Origin: Nostocoides sp.
GTDB lineage: Bacteria; Actinomycetota; Actinomycetes; Actinomycetales; Dermatophilaceae
Length of the DNA stretch: 64,000 bases
Direction: 5' to 3'
Assembly: GCA_016716625.1 (NCBI GenBank)
Contig: JADJVJ010000006.1
Location: 774,352-838,351, forward strand
The translations under genes and the position numbers were made by a program. Below, in pieces: positions 16,713 through 25,741 of the stretch. The notes below the pieces were generated by a model, which did no database searches, was not told where the DNA came from, and saw nothing but the letters and a program-made list of their open reading frames with translations. The stretch's first letter is position 1; each line of letters begins with the position of its first letter.

Positions 16713-17112
16713 GGATGTCTGCGCCGCCACGGCACGGCAGCACCGGTATGACGATCTCCAAGGGGATCGCCGAGTCGGCAAGCTCCTGCCTGGCATTGCA
16801 CCGGCCGCTTCGTGCGGTGCTGAACACGTCCGCCATGGCCACACCGAGGAGTGACGAGGCCGCGTAGGGGCGGTCGTTGACGTACTGAGCCAGGCTGAAG
16901 TCTGGGGCATTGCGGGCGCGCGAGCGAGCGAGCAGTATCGGGTCGACGCGCAGCATGAGCGCCGCCGTGCACCGTTCCTCAGTTGCTTCGGGGTAGAGGA
17001 CCGTGACACTCCCGAAGGATTGCGTGAACTCCTGCACCCGGTCGGGGTGCTTGTGCAGCAAGTAGACCAGGTCGGTGGCCGGTCGGTGGGTGGTGGAGAC
17101 GGTCAGGAGCAC
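16713..17112 (-). pseudogene. hen1: Truncated Hen1 (3'-terminal RNA ribose 2'-O-methyltransferase) N-terminal domain
   Basis: From ATG 17112 the translation gives MLLTVSTTHRPATDL, LLHKHPDRVQEF, LYPEATEERCTAALML, FSLAQYVNDRPYAASSLLGVA and LEIVIPVLPCRGG, the conserved start of bacterial Hen1. Similarity stops after about 133 residues where the sequence meets the 3' end of tetR; the frame then runs on antisense to tetR. The methyltransferase domain and the partner kinase-phosphatase-ligase Pnkp are missing. Bacterial Hen1/Pnkp repairs tRNAs cut by ribotoxins and marks them against new cleavage, so an RNA-repair locus was probably here and was cut by an insertion or deletion. Confidence 0.8.
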
Positions 17113-17198
17113 AGCAGCCAGTCTGCCCGAGCGATCGCTGCCCCTCGGAGCGAATTTCCAGGTCCGCCCTTCCCCGGGCCTGTGTGAGAGGCTCGACC

Positions 17199-17630
17199 AT
17201 GCCCGATCTCGTGGTGTTCTCCGTCCTGACTGACGGTCCGGCGCAGATCGTCCCCGAGGTCAACGGCCGCTCCTTGGTGGACCTGGTCACCGAGTTCGAG
17301 GAGAGCCGCTCCTTCACCCCCGCCGGTGGGTATGCCGGCCTGGTGCCGGCGCACTTCACGTTTGGGGACCTCGCCCGCTACTACCTCGGCGAAGAGCCAG
17401 AGCAGTGGCCGAAGCCCGGACACCTGTGGCTGCTCGGCTGTGAGTGCGGAGAGGTTGGCTGCTGGCCGCTCGCAGCGCGGGTCACCGCCACCGACGAAAC
17501 CGTGGCGTGGTCGAACTTTCACACGCCTCAGCGCGCGGGCCGCGACTACACCGGCTTCGGGCCTTTCCTCTTCGCGCGCGACCACTACGATCTGGCGGTC
17601 CGGCGAGCGATTCGCCGGGGAGAGTGGTGA
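17199..17630 (+). CDS. Conserved protein of unknown function
   Basis: The 143-residue soluble protein starts at ATG 17199 (GTG 17184 is possible). The block LWLLGCECGEVGCWPLAARV followed by WSNFHTPQR and GFGPFLFARDHYDLAVRRA occurs in a widespread family of uncharacterised bacterial proteins. The CxCxxxxC cluster could bind a metal. It ends two bases before the GNAT-VOC gene, so they form an operon. No function can be assigned. Confidence 0.7.
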   Translation: MPDLVVFSVLTDGPAQIVPEVNGRSLVDLVTEFEESRSFTPAGGYAGLVPAHFTFGDLARYYLGEEPEQWPKPGHLWLLGCECGEVGCWPLAARVTATDETVAWSNFHTPQRAGRDYTGFGPFLFARDHYDLAVRRAIRRGEW

Positions 17631-17631
17631 G

Positions 17632-18549
17632 GTGCGCACCTCCCCGTGGCCGATGACCGTCGGCGACGTCCTCTTGCGCGAGGCCACCGCCGAGGACATC
17701 GAGACCCTGCTGACCTTCCGCAACGACCCGCAGGTCAACCGGTTCATGATCCGCACCTCGGTCGACCCAGACCAGTTCCGGGCCGACTGGCGGGCGATCC
17801 CCGAGAGCGACACCGACTATTCCTGCGTCGCCGAGCTGGCCAGCGAGGTGGTCGCCATGGGCTTCCTCGAACTCATCGATGGCCTGGGCCAGCCCGGTCT
17901 GCCCGAACGCACCCAGGCGCGGATCGGCTACATCGTGGCCCCCTGGGCGGCCGGTCATGGCGTGGGTTCATCGGTGGCGCGTGGCCTCGTGACGGCAGCG
18001 TTCGACCGGCTCGGGGTGCGCCGGGTCATCGCCGCCTGCAACGCCGACAACCCTGCCTCGGCCCGGATCCTGGAGAAGGCCGGGATGCGGCGCGAGCAAC
18101 AGGGGCGACAGGACTCATGGCATGCCGAACTCGGCTGGGTCGACGGCTACGAGTACGGGCTGCTCGCCGAGGAATGGCGGAGCCCGTCGCTGGGCACCGG
18201 CGCCACCCTGCGGGTCGAGATCGTCGCGGCCGATCTCGAGGTCAGCCTGGCGTTCTACCAGGCCCTGGGGTTCACCCTGACGTCCCGAAGTGCGGGGTAC
18301 GCGAGCGTCCGATTCGGCGAGGTCCGCCTCGGTCTGGCCGCCGCCGAGGCCGTCGATCCGGTATGCCGTGCGGTCCCCGCCGGAACCGAGCTCGTTGTCG
18401 AGGTGCGTGACGTGACGTCCCTGCGAGATGCGTTTGTGGCGAACGGTATTCGGCTCGCCGAGGGCCTGCGAGAACGCCCCTGGGGTTTGACCGACGTCCG
18501 GGTGACCGACCCGGATGGCTACTCCTGGCGGTTCACGAACCGGCGTTGA
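17632..18549 (+). CDS. GNAT acetyltransferase fused to a VOC domain
   Basis: The 305-residue protein starts at GTG 17632, with GGGGAGAG 7 nt before it; ATG 17653 is an alternative. Residues about 10-175 form a GNAT domain (VLLREATAEDIETLL, the acetyl-CoA loop GYIVAPWAAGHGVGSSVARGL and NPASARILEKAGM). Residues about 185-305 form a VOC domain ([33 protein letters not shown]). Both parts look complete. Such fusions may acetylate and bind a small toxic metabolite or antibiotic, but the substrate is unknown. Its 3' end overlaps the convergent phospholyase gene by 17 bp. Confidence 0.85.
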   Translation: MRTSPWPMTVGDVLLREATAEDIETLLTFRNDPQVNRFMIRTSVDPDQFRADWRAIPESDTDYSCVAELASEVVAMGFLELIDGLGQPGLPERTQARIGYIVAPWAAGHGVGSSVARGLVTAAFDRLGVRRVIAACNADNPASARILEKAGMRREQQGRQDSWHAELGWVDGYEYGLLAEEWRSPSLGTGATLRVEIVAADLEVSLAFYQALGFTLTSRSAGYASVRFGEVRLGLAAAEAVDPVCRAVPAGTELVVEVRDVTSLRDAFVANGIRLAEGLRERPWGLTDVRVTDPDGYSWRFTNRR

Positions 18550-19792
18550 CGCCGAGACCTCCGAGCTCGGCGAGGGACTCATCGAGGGCGCCGACGAGCA
18601 GATCGACGCCGGAGTCGTCGATGACCAGCGGAGGCCGGATCTTCAGAACCCGCCCGCCCGGGCCGGTGGCGGCGATGAGCACCCCGCGCTCGCGCATCCC
18701 GTCGACGACCGCCGAGGCCGCCTCCCCGGACGCGAGCTCCACGGCGACATAGAGCCCGACGCCGCGAACCTCGACCCCGCCGTCATGACGCGACGCCACT
18801 TCCCGGACACCCTCGGAAAGCCTTCTCCCACACCGCGCGGAATGCTCCACCAGTTGATCCCGTGCCACGACGTCGAGCACTGCCAGCCCGGCGGCACACG
18901 AGACCGGGTTTCCGCCGAAGGTGTTGAAATACCGGGTCCGGGCCGCCATCGGCTCCGCCAGTTCTCGGCGCAGCACGACCCCCGCCAGCGGGTGGCCGTT
19001 ACCCATCGGCTTACCCAGGGTCACCACATCGGGCTCGACGCCATGGCGTTCGAACCCCCACATCCGACCCGTCCGACCGAACCCGGCCTGCACCTCGTCG
19101 GCAATGAACACCCCACCCGCGGAACGCACCTCACGTGCAGCCCACTCAAGGAACCCGACCGGATCCGGCACCAGCCCATCACTGGAAAGCACGCTGTCCA
19201 CGAGCAGCGCCGCGACCGGATGCCCGGCGCCCGCGAGCTCGTCCGCCGCCTCGGCGACGTCCCGGGCGAACCGTTCACCCTCCGCGGTGGTTCCCCCGAC
19301 CGGAGGGTCGACAACCCGAACGTGCGGCCCAACCCCGAGCCCCAACGAGGGAGAGAGCGCCGCGATCGCCGCCGTCACCCCGTGATAGGCGGTCCGGGTA
19401 ACGATCACCCCGCTCCGCCCGGTCGCCATCGTCACGAGCCGAAGCGCAAGGTCGTTGGCCTCCGAACCGGTGCAGGTGAACATCACCGTGTCCAGGCCGG
19501 CCGGCATGGTCGCGACGAGTCGCTCGGCATACTCGACGACGAGCGGGTGCAAGTATCGCGTGTGCGTGTTGAGCACCCCGGCCTGGCGCGAAATCGCTTC
19601 GACCACAGTCGGGTTCGCGTGCCCGACGGACGCTACGTTGTTGTAGCCGTCGAGGTAGCGCCGACCCTGCGCATCCCAGAGCCAGACACCCTCGCCGCGG
19701 ACGATCTCGACCGGCTCCGCATAGAACAGCCGATACGCCGGGCCGAGCACCGCCGCCCGCCGTGCCGCGAGGTCACCCGTGCCGCCGGTCAT
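18533..19792 (-). CDS. Class-III PLP enzyme of the AGXT2L (ethanolamine-phosphate/phosphohydroxylysine phospholyase) type
   Basis: The enzyme of about 419 residues has the class-III fold: the cofactor lysine in [12 protein letters not shown], an Asp in [14 protein letters not shown], and [10 protein letters not shown]. The blocks [34 protein letters not shown] and GKPMGNGHP match the AGXT2L phospholyases more closely than ordinary omega-aminotransferases. Those enzymes split O-phosphoethanolamine or 5-phosphohydroxylysine into an aldehyde, ammonia and phosphate. ATG 19792 overlaps the kinase stop (ATGA); ATG 19801 is possible. The adjacent kinase would make the phosphorylated substrate. An aminotransferase role cannot be excluded. 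Confidence 0.8.
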   Translation of the reverse strand: MTGGTGDLAARRAAVLGPAYRLFYAEPVEIVRGEGVWLWDAQGRRYLDGYNNVASVGHANPTVVEAISRQAGVLNTHTRYLHPLVVEYAERLVATMPAGLDTVMFTCTGSEANDLALRLVTMATGRSGVIVTRTAYHGVTAAIAALSPSLGLGVGPHVRVVDPPVGGTTAEGERFARDVAEAADELAGAGHPVAALLVDSVLSSDGLVPDPVGFLEWAAREVRSAGGVFIADEVQAGFGRTGRMWGFERHGVEPDVVTLGKPMGNGHPLAGVVLRRELAEPMAARTRYFNTFGGNPVSCAAGLAVLDVVARDQLVEHSARCGRRLSEGVREVASRHDGGVEVRGVGLYVAVELASGEAASAVVDGMRERGVLIAATGPGGRVLKIRPPLVIDDSGVDLLVGALDESLAELGGLGVNAGS

Positions 19793-20823
19793 GGTCGCCA
19801 CCCGCTCTCGTGCAGTCCTCGCCGGGTGAGAGCCTCCAGGCCCGCCCGGGCACGTTCGTGGTTGCGCAGGATGTATGCCGCGTTGCCGGGATGGCGCTCG
19901 GCCCGCCGCCGGCTGATCGCCATCGCCAGCCCGAGTCGGGCCAGGACCAGGTCGAGGAAGGCTTCGACCTCGGCCACCGACAACGCCACGACCTCGCGAT
20001 AGGCCGCGAGCAGTGCTGCTGGCCCATCCAGGGGCTGCGCCGGATCGATGAGGTACGCCGCCGCAATCGCCGGGTCCTGCACGCGCGGACCGCGCACCAG
20101 GTCACCGACGTCGATGACTCCAGCGATGAGGCCCTCCCGGACGATGATGTTATGCGGGTTGAGGTCGTTGTGAATGAGTTGGCGTGGCAGGTCCGCGAGC
20201 CCCGTGAGCAGGCGTTCCCGCACCGGATCCAGGGCCTCGGCGAGATCGGCATGGGGTCCGACGAGGACGGCATACCGTGCATCATCGGTGAGGACGCGCG
20301 CGGTGTCCCACACCAGGAAGTGGTCCTCGGCCGGGTGCCGTAGTCCTTCGAGCGCGCGGTCGATCCGCCCCAGCACCGTCCCCAGCTGCCCGCCGAGTTC
20401 CGCACCGACAGAGGCGGATTCGGACAACGGCACCCCCTCGATCCAGGTCGTTAACCGCACCGCGCAGGACACACTGGGTGAGACCTCCACCCGCTCCCGC
20501 GCGCCGGGCAACGGCTCGACGACGCGCGGCACCGGCACCCCCGGGTCGACCCGGGCGAGTTCGCGCAGGGCCGCGGTCTGCAGGCTGGTCACCCCAGGCC
20601 CCTCGTCGGGATGGATCACCTTGAGCATCCATGAGCCCTCGCCCGCGGCACCGTCGAGATGGAAGTTGCGGTCACGCTCACCCGCGAGCGCTCGCGCGCG
20701 GCCACGCACTCCGAAGCACCGCAGCGCGATCACCTCGGCCGCCGCTGGCGACACCGGGGGCGCCGGCCGGTCGAGCACCCCGGCCAGCGGGTCCGGGGCG
20801 CGGGCCTGCTCCACGAACGTCAC
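19789..20823 (-). CDS. APH-family small-molecule kinase, likely partner of the phospholyase
   Basis: The 344-residue kinase starts at GTG 20823. It has a nucleotide-binding lobe ([17 protein letters not shown]), the catalytic loop [13 protein letters not shown] (HxDxxxxN) and the metal motif [11 protein letters not shown]. The pattern resembles hydroxylysine kinase (HYKK) of the aminoglycoside phosphotransferase superfamily. In animals HYKK phosphorylates 5-hydroxylysine, whose product is split by an AGXT2L phospholyase, the same pair as here. The two genes overlap by 4 bp. The start is 15 bp from the divergent fgd start, so promoters overlap. Substrate (hydroxylysine, ethanolamine or another amino alcohol) is inference. 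Confidence 0.78.
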   Translation of the reverse strand: MTFVEQARAPDPLAGVLDRPAPPVSPAAAEVIALRCFGVRGRARALAGERDRNFHLDGAAGEGSWMLKVIHPDEGPGVTSLQTAALRELARVDPGVPVPRVVEPLPGARERVEVSPSVSCAVRLTTWIEGVPLSESASVGAELGGQLGTVLGRIDRALEGLRHPAEDHFLVWDTARVLTDDARYAVLVGPHADLAEALDPVRERLLTGLADLPRQLIHNDLNPHNIIVREGLIAGVIDVGDLVRGPRVQDPAIAAAYLIDPAQPLDGPAALLAAYREVVALSVAEVEAFLDLVLARLGLAMAISRRRAERHPGNAAYILRNHERARAGLEALTRRGLHESGWRP

Positions 20824-20838
20824 GGTAGCGTGACGGCC

Positions 20839-21852
20839 ATGACCCTGCGGATCGGCTACAAGGCATCGGCCGAGCAGTTCGGCCCGCGTGAACTCGTCGA
20901 GCTCGGGGCGCTCGCCGAACAGGCCGGGATGGACTCCGCCTGGGTGAGCGACCACTTCCAGCCCTGGCGCGACACTGGCGGGCATGCGCCGTTCGCGCTC
21001 GCCTGGCTGGCAGCCGTCGCCGAACGCACCGACCGCATCATCCTCGGCACGAGCGTGCTCACCCCGACCTTCCGCTACAACCCCGCGGTCATCGCGCAGG
21101 CCTTTGCCACCCTCGGCTGCCTGGCACCCGGGCGGATCGTCCTCGGCGTCGGCACCGGCGAGGCCCTCAACGAACACGCCGCCGGGATGTCCGGCGACTG
21201 GCCCGAGTTCGCCGAGCGGTTCGCCCGGCTTCGCGAGTCGGTGCGGCTTATTCGGGCGCTGTTCTCCGGCGAGCGCGTCGACCTCGAGGGCGACTACTAC
21301 GCGGTGCACTCGGCCCGATTGCACGACATACCCGATGGGCCGCGGGTGCCGGTGTACGTCGCCGCCGGTGGGCCGGTTGTCGCCCGATATGCCGGCCGCG
21401 TCGCGGACGGCATGATCTGCACCTCCGGCAAGGGGATGGGCCTTTACACCGATGCGCTCCTACCGGCCCTGGCCGAGGGTGCAGCCAAGGCCGACCGGGA
21501 CCCGGGGCAGGTCGAGACGATGATCGAGATCAAGCTCTCCTACGACCCGGACCCGGCCGCCGCCCTGGAGAACACCCGGTTCTGGGCGCCGCTCTCGCTC
21601 ACCGCCGAGCAGAAGCACTCGATCACCTCAACCGCGCAGATGGAAGCCGAGGCCGATGCCCTGCCCATCGAGCAGGTGGCTCGGCGCTGGATCGTCGCAT
21701 CCACTCCTGAGGAGGTCGTACAGGCCGTGCAGCCGTACGTCACCGCAGGATTCACTCACCTGGTCCTGCATGCGCCGGGGCATGACCAACGCCGTTTCCT
21801 CGAGCTGTACGCCGGCGACCTGGATGCCGCGCTGCGCGGTCTGACCCGCTAG
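20839..21852 (+). CDS. fgd: F420-dependent glucose-6-phosphate dehydrogenase
   Basis: The 337-residue luciferase-fold enzyme matches mycobacterial FGD almost throughout: [64 protein letters not shown]-like [26 protein letters not shown] and [13 protein letters not shown]. It oxidises glucose 6-phosphate to 6-phosphogluconolactone and reduces coenzyme F420 to F420H2, supplying electrons to F420-dependent reductases. The catalytic His-Trp region (DHFQPW) is intact. Start ATG 20839 is 15 bp from the divergent kinase start. Its presence shows that the host makes F420. Confidence 0.95.
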   Translation: MTLRIGYKASAEQFGPRELVELGALAEQAGMDSAWVSDHFQPWRDTGGHAPFALAWLAAVAERTDRIILGTSVLTPTFRYNPAVIAQAFATLGCLAPGRIVLGVGTGEALNEHAAGMSGDWPEFAERFARLRESVRLIRALFSGERVDLEGDYYAVHSARLHDIPDGPRVPVYVAAGGPVVARYAGRVADGMICTSGKGMGLYTDALLPALAEGAAKADRDPGQVETMIEIKLSYDPDPAAALENTRFWAPLSLTAEQKHSITSTAQMEAEADALPIEQVARRWIVASTPEEVVQAVQPYVTAGFTHLVLHAPGHDQRRFLELYAGDLDAALRGLTR

Positions 21853-22529
21853 ACGCGGATCAGCACCTGCATGGGCAGGCCGGTCACCGCGAACGTGCGC
21901 CACACGGCGCTCCGCACATCACGGACCAGGTCCCCAGCGATCCACTCTGGGTCCGCAGAGGCCACCACCCGACCGGCGCCATTGACCACGACGGCGCCCC
22001 CTGCGGCGTCGAGGACATCGTGGATCTCCCGTTCCACCCGGGCCGCGAGAACATCCGCCCCCACCACGCCACCGAATCCTCCGGCGACCTCGATCGGCAT
22101 GGTCAAGGTCAGGGTGTGCTGGTCGGTGCAGAGGTAGTCGATATAGGGCCCGGTGACGTGCCGCCGACCCGAGGCGAGCGGCGCGACATACCAGGGCAGT
22201 TCGGTGTAGTCCCGGAAGCCCACCGCCGCCGGATCGGTCTCGGCAGCAAGCCGCCGCGAGGTCCCCGGCAACCCATCGCTGGTCCACCACTCGAGCCAGT
22301 ATTCGGCGTCCCGGAGCACCCCGGGGGCGGCGACAAACCCTGCGCCGGCAACGATGCTCTCCGGGTCGTCGATGAGCCCCCGACACCGGCCCTCGATCCG
22401 CAGGTCCGTGCGGCGGAGGCTGCCGGACTCCAAGTCACCCTGGACGTTGGCAGCGAGGCTCTCGATCGCGTTCCACAACCGTGCAGCCATCGCATCAAGC
22501 CGGTCGACTACTGCCGCAGCGTCGTTCAT
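21849..22529 (-). CDS. Soluble PDC/Cache sensor-domain protein
   Basis: The 226-residue protein has no signal peptide or membrane segment. It contains a PDC (Cache) ligand-binding fold: [12 protein letters not shown] at the start, then [60 protein letters not shown] and a C-terminal [15 protein letters not shown]. Cache domains are usually extracellular parts of chemoreceptors and kinases, so a free cytosolic one is unusual. It overlaps the upstream GntR gene by 4 bp, suggesting it senses or buffers the same ligand. The Cache call rests on pattern memory. Confidence 0.65.
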   Translation of the reverse strand: MNDAAAVVDRLDAMAARLWNAIESLAANVQGDLESGSLRRTDLRIEGRCRGLIDDPESIVAGAGFVAAPGVLRDAEYWLEWWTSDGLPGTSRRLAAETDPAAVGFRDYTELPWYVAPLASGRRHVTGPYIDYLCTDQHTLTLTMPIEVAGGFGGVVGADVLAARVEREIHDVLDAAGGAVVVNGAGRVVASADPEWIAGDLVRDVRSAVWRTFAVTGLPMQVLIRV

Positions 22530-23284
22530 GGTCTCCTCCGTGCTTCCATGGAGAGGTCCCGGACCGCAGTGAAGAGTTCGCCGACGTGTGCCCGCGCCGC
22601 CCGGGCGGCGAGGTCCGCCTCCGCGGCCGCGATGGCCGAGACGATCTCGGTATGCCGTTCACGCGCGGTGCGGGCACAACCGACCAGGGAGTGAGCGAGC
22701 CAGATGACCGGTCCGAACTCTCCCTGGACGGCCATCTCCTCGCGGGTCAGCCGGGCGGACTGGGCGCTCGCGGCCACGTCGAGGTGGAACTGGCCTTCGA
22801 GCCGGGCGATGGCACCGGTGCCGTCGTCCCGGCGGGCCGCGACCTGACGCAGCCGGGCGAGGTCGCCCTCGTCGGCGCGCTCGGCCGCGAGCCGGGCACA
22901 GGCCGAGGCGATGGCCGCGTAGTGGTCGGCGAGGTCGCGCAACGCCCCGAGCCCGGTCTCGCGGATCCGGGCCAGCAGGGCAGCACGGCCGCCGTCAGCG
23001 GGGGCACACACGAACGACCCACCGCCGCGGCCCCGCTTGGTCCGCACGTGGCCCTCCTCGCGCAGCGCGGCGAGCGCCTCACGCACCGTGACCGTCGCCA
23101 CGCCGAGCCGTTCGCCGAGATCGGCCTCCGGAGGAAGGGCGGCACCGTCGGGGAGTAGCCCGAGCGTGATCGAGTCCCGCAGGCGGCGCGCCACCGCACT
23201 GGCTCGACGCTCGGCATCCAACGGGGCGAACACCGCGGCATACGGACCCAGCGACAGGGAGCCCGAAAGCCCGGCCGATTCCAT
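22526..23284 (-). CDS. GntR-family (FadR/FCD) transcriptional regulator
   Basis: The 252-residue protein carries a winged helix at residues about 25-90 (RRLRDSITLGLLPDGAALP, LGVATVTVREALAALREEGHV, RGRGGGSFV) and a C-terminal all-helical FCD domain (DLADHYAAIASACARLAAERA, FHLDVAASAQS, RERHTEIVSAI). It is divergent from the ABC importer with only 58 bp between the starts, so it almost certainly controls that operon and its own. The downstream Cache protein is co-transcribed. Confidence 0.9.
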   Translation of the reverse strand: MESAGLSGSLSLGPYAAVFAPLDAERRASAVARRLRDSITLGLLPDGAALPPEADLGERLGVATVTVREALAALREEGHVRTKRGRGGGSFVCAPADGGRAALLARIRETGLGALRDLADHYAAIASACARLAAERADEGDLARLRQVAARRDDGTGAIARLEGQFHLDVAASAQSARLTREEMAVQGEFGPVIWLAHSLVGCARTARERHTEIVSAIAAAEADLAARAARAHVGELFTAVRDLSMEARRRP

Positions 23285-23305
23285 GAGCAGCAGTGTGGCG
23301 GACTC

Positions 23306-23334
23306 TTGTCAGAAAATCTATGAACCCATATGTT
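23306..23334 (+). promoter_or_regulatory. Promoter of the ABC importer, probably leaderless
   Basis: TTGTCA (23306-23311), a 17-bp spacer and TATGTT (23329-23334) form a good sigma-70 promoter. Transcription would begin about 23341, and the ATG is at 23343, so the message would have almost no 5' leader. The segment is AT-rich compared with its surroundings and lies 22 bp from the gntR start, so the GntR operator must be in it. Confidence 0.6.
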
Positions 23335-23342
23335 TTGCTCCC

Positions 23343-24389
23343 ATGAGCGAAGGACAGGCCGCGGCGATCCGGCTGGTGGGGCTCCGCAAGGAGTTCCACG
23401 GCACGCCCCCCGTCGTCGCCGTCGACGATGTCGACCTTGTCGTCGGGGGCGGTGAGTTCTTCTCCATGCTCGGCCCGTCCGGCTCCGGCAAGACCACCGT
23501 GCTGCGGATGATCGCCGGCTTCGAGGCTCCGACCGCCGGCCGCGTCGAACTCGCCGGCGCCGACGTCACCGCCCTCCCACCGCACAGGCGGGACGTCAAC
23601 ACCGTCTTCCAGGACTACGCCCTCTTCCCGCACCTGTCGGTCCGCGACAACGTCGAGTACGGCCTGCGGGTCAAGGGCGTCGACAAGGCACAAGCGCGCA
23701 CGCGGGCCATGGCCGAACTCGAGCGCGTCCGACTCGCCGACCTCGCCGAGCGCCGCCCCGCCCAGCTCTCCGGTGGGCAGCGGCAGCGGGTGGCCCTCGC
23801 CCGAGCCCTGGTCAACCGGCCTCAGGTACTCCTCCTCGACGAACCGCTCGGTGCCCTCGACCTCAAACTCCGCGAGCAGATGCAGGTCGAACTCAAAGCC
23901 ATCCAGCGCGAAGTCGGCATCACCTTCCTCTTCGTCACCCACGACCAGGAGGAAGCGCTCACCCTGAGCGACCGGATCGCTGTCTTCAACGCCGGCCGGA
24001 TCGAACAGGTCGGCACCGCTCGCGAGGTCTACGAGTCCCCGGCAACTGGGTTCGTCGCCGGCTTCGTCGGCACCTCCAACATGCTCACCGCCGCGGCCGC
24101 CCAGGCCGTCGTCGGCACCGACGGGGCGTTCGCGATCCGCCCCGAGAAGATCCACCTCACCCTCCCAGGTGTCAGCGCCGAACCCGGATCCGTGCGTACC
24201 CGGGGCACCATCGCCGAGGTCGTCTACGCCGGCCCCGTGACCCGGTATGTCGTCGACCTCGCCGCCGGCGGTCGACTCACGGCGCTCGAGCAGAACGGCC
24301 ACCGCACCGCCGCCGACGGCCTCGTCCGCGGCGCCGAGGTCGACCTGTACTGGGCCGCCCAACACCTCATCTCCATCCCCACCACCTAA
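23343..24389 (+). CDS. ABC importer ATPase, PotA-like (polyamine/amine type)
   Basis: The 348-residue ATPase has Walker A GPSGSGKTT, Q-loop VFQDYALFPH, signature LSGGQRQRVALARAL, Walker B VLLLDEPLGALD, the H-loop in LFVTHDQEEAL and a C-terminal TOBE_2 domain (FAIRPEKIHL to AGPVTRYVV). This is the PotA/FbpC/YdcT layout. It is the first gene of a four-gene importer operon and starts at ATG 23343 from a leaderless promoter. Substrate is likely a polyamine or amino alcohol, given the binding protein and the neighbouring kinase-phospholyase. Confidence 0.93.
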   Translation: MSEGQAAAIRLVGLRKEFHGTPPVVAVDDVDLVVGGGEFFSMLGPSGSGKTTVLRMIAGFEAPTAGRVELAGADVTALPPHRRDVNTVFQDYALFPHLSVRDNVEYGLRVKGVDKAQARTRAMAELERVRLADLAERRPAQLSGGQRQRVALARALVNRPQVLLLDEPLGALDLKLREQMQVELKAIQREVGITFLFVTHDQEEALTLSDRIAVFNAGRIEQVGTAREVYESPATGFVAGFVGTSNMLTAAAAQAVVGTDGAFAIRPEKIHLTLPGVSAEPGSVRTRGTIAEVVYAGPVTRYVVDLAAGGRLTALEQNGHRTAADGLVRGAEVDLYWAAQHLISIPTT

Positions 24390-24417
24390 GAAACCCTCTC
24401 GGACAAAGGAGTCCAAC

Positions 24418-25632
24418 GTGCGTCGTCCCAACCCTCTCCGCCTGGCGGCCATTGCGGCCGTCGGCGCCCTCGCCCTCGGCGCCTGCGGGTCGTCCTCGAC
24501 CACCCCCTCCGGCTCGGGCTCGACTGCCCCCGGCGGGATGAAGGTCCCCGACCTCAAGCCGCTCGACAAGCTCGGGACCGCCGAAGGCAAGGTGAGCGTC
24601 CTGGCCTGGCCCGGCTACGTCGAGGACGGCTCCAACGACCCCAAGGTCGACTGGATCAGCGACTTCGAGAAGGCATCCGGCTGCGAGGTGTCGGTGAAGA
24701 CCTTCGGCACCTCCGACGAAGCCGTTCAGCTCATGCGAACCGGGCAGTATGACGTCGTCTCCGCCTCGGGCGACGCGACCTTGCGACTCATTGCCGCCGG
24801 CGATGTCGAGCCGATCAACACGAGCCTGCTCAAGAACTACGGCGACATCTTCGAGTCCCTCAAGATGCAGAAGCACAACTCGGTCAACGGCGTTGCCTAC
24901 GGCGCCCCGCACGGCCGAGGCGCCAACCTCCTCATGTACCGCACCGACCTCGTCTCGCCCGCACCGGACAGCTGGGCCGCGGTCTTCGACAACGTCGGCG
25001 GCCAGAAGGGCAAGGTCACGGCATACGACTCGCCGATCTACATCGCCGACGCCGCGCTCTACCTCATGAAGACCAAGCCCGACCTCGGCATCAAGAACCC
25101 CTACGCCCTTGACGAGAAGCAGCTCGCGGCAGCCGTCGACCTCCTCAAGGCCCAGAAGGCGAACGTCGGGGAGTACTGGAGCGACTACCTCAAGCAGATC
25201 CAGGCGTTCAAGGCCGGCACCTCGACGGTCGGCACCACCTGGCAGGTCATCGTCAACGTGGCCAAGGGCGAGGGGGCCAAGGTCGAAGCCGTGCTCCCCA
25301 AGGAGGGCGCCACCGGCTGGTCCGACACCTGGATGCTGAGCGCGAAGTCCCAGGCCAAGACCTGTGGCTACCTGCTCATCGACCACCTCACCTCCCCCAA
25401 GGCCAATGCCGCCATCGCCGAGTACTTCGGTGAGGCCCCCGGCAACAAGAAGGCTTGCGCGGAGACCGCCGACAAAAACCACTGCGCGACCTTCCACGCC
25501 GAGGACGAGGCCTACTTCAGCCAGGTCTGGTACTGGAACACCCCGATCGAGGCCTGCCTCGACGGCCGGACCGACGTCAAGTGCACCGACTACGCAACCT
25601 GGACCAAGGCCTGGACCGAGATCCGCGGCTGA
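24418..25632 (+). CDS. Lipoprotein substrate-binding protein, YdcS/PotD-like
   Basis: The 404-residue protein starts at GTG 24418 with AAAGGAG upstream. It has a lipoprotein signal peptide (lipobox LALGACG, Cys at about residue 23), a Ser/Thr/Gly-rich linker and a periplasmic-binding fold of SBP_bac_8 type: VLAWPGYVEDG, DVVSASGDATLRLIAAGDV, YGAPHGRGANLLMYRTD, TTWQVIVNVAK, WYWNTPIEACLDGR. It resembles YdcS, a putative polyamine-binding protein. Several paired cysteines near the C terminus (CGYLL, KKACAETADKNHC, EACLDGRTDVKC) suggest disulfides. Confidence 0.9.
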   Translation: MRRPNPLRLAAIAAVGALALGACGSSSTTPSGSGSTAPGGMKVPDLKPLDKLGTAEGKVSVLAWPGYVEDGSNDPKVDWISDFEKASGCEVSVKTFGTSDEAVQLMRTGQYDVVSASGDATLRLIAAGDVEPINTSLLKNYGDIFESLKMQKHNSVNGVAYGAPHGRGANLLMYRTDLVSPAPDSWAAVFDNVGGQKGKVTAYDSPIYIADAALYLMKTKPDLGIKNPYALDEKQLAAAVDLLKAQKANVGEYWSDYLKQIQAFKAGTSTVGTTWQVIVNVAKGEGAKVEAVLPKEGATGWSDTWMLSAKSQAKTCGYLLIDHLTSPKANAAIAEYFGEAPGNKKACAETADKNHCATFHAEDEAYFSQVWYWNTPIEACLDGRTDVKCTDYATWTKAWTEIRG

Positions 25633-25659
25633 GTCCACCTCCAACCCCTGCCACGAATC

Positions 25660-25712
25660 GCCGGTATGCCGTGCGGCCCCACCCCCGGGGCCCGGCCGGA
25701 CGGCATACCGGC
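25660..25712 (+). terminator. Intercistronic stem-loop between binding protein and permease
   Basis: GCCGGTATGCCGT (25660-25672) pairs perfectly with ACGGCATACCGGC (25700-25712), with a GC-rich loop that can fold further. Such a structure after a binding-protein gene often stabilises its message and reduces readthrough, giving more binding protein than permease. Both arms contain the heptamer that is over-represented across the window. Confidence 0.6.
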
Positions 25713-25741
25713 CCTAACCCGACGAGCTCAGGAGAGGAACG

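Noticed and set aside
16420..17112. Complete 230-residue gene for the Hen1-like frame
   Set aside because: Only residues 1-133 match Hen1; the rest is antisense to tetR, so it is a relic that runs on by chance.
18515..20002. 495-codon open frame on the plus strand
   Set aside because: It is the complement of the phospholyase gene, which has clear family motifs; the plus frame is rich in Arg/Pro/His as expected for a shadow.
23079..24590. 503-codon minus-strand frame across the importer ATPase
   Set aside because: It is Gly/Asp/Val-rich shadow coding opposite a complete ATPase gene.
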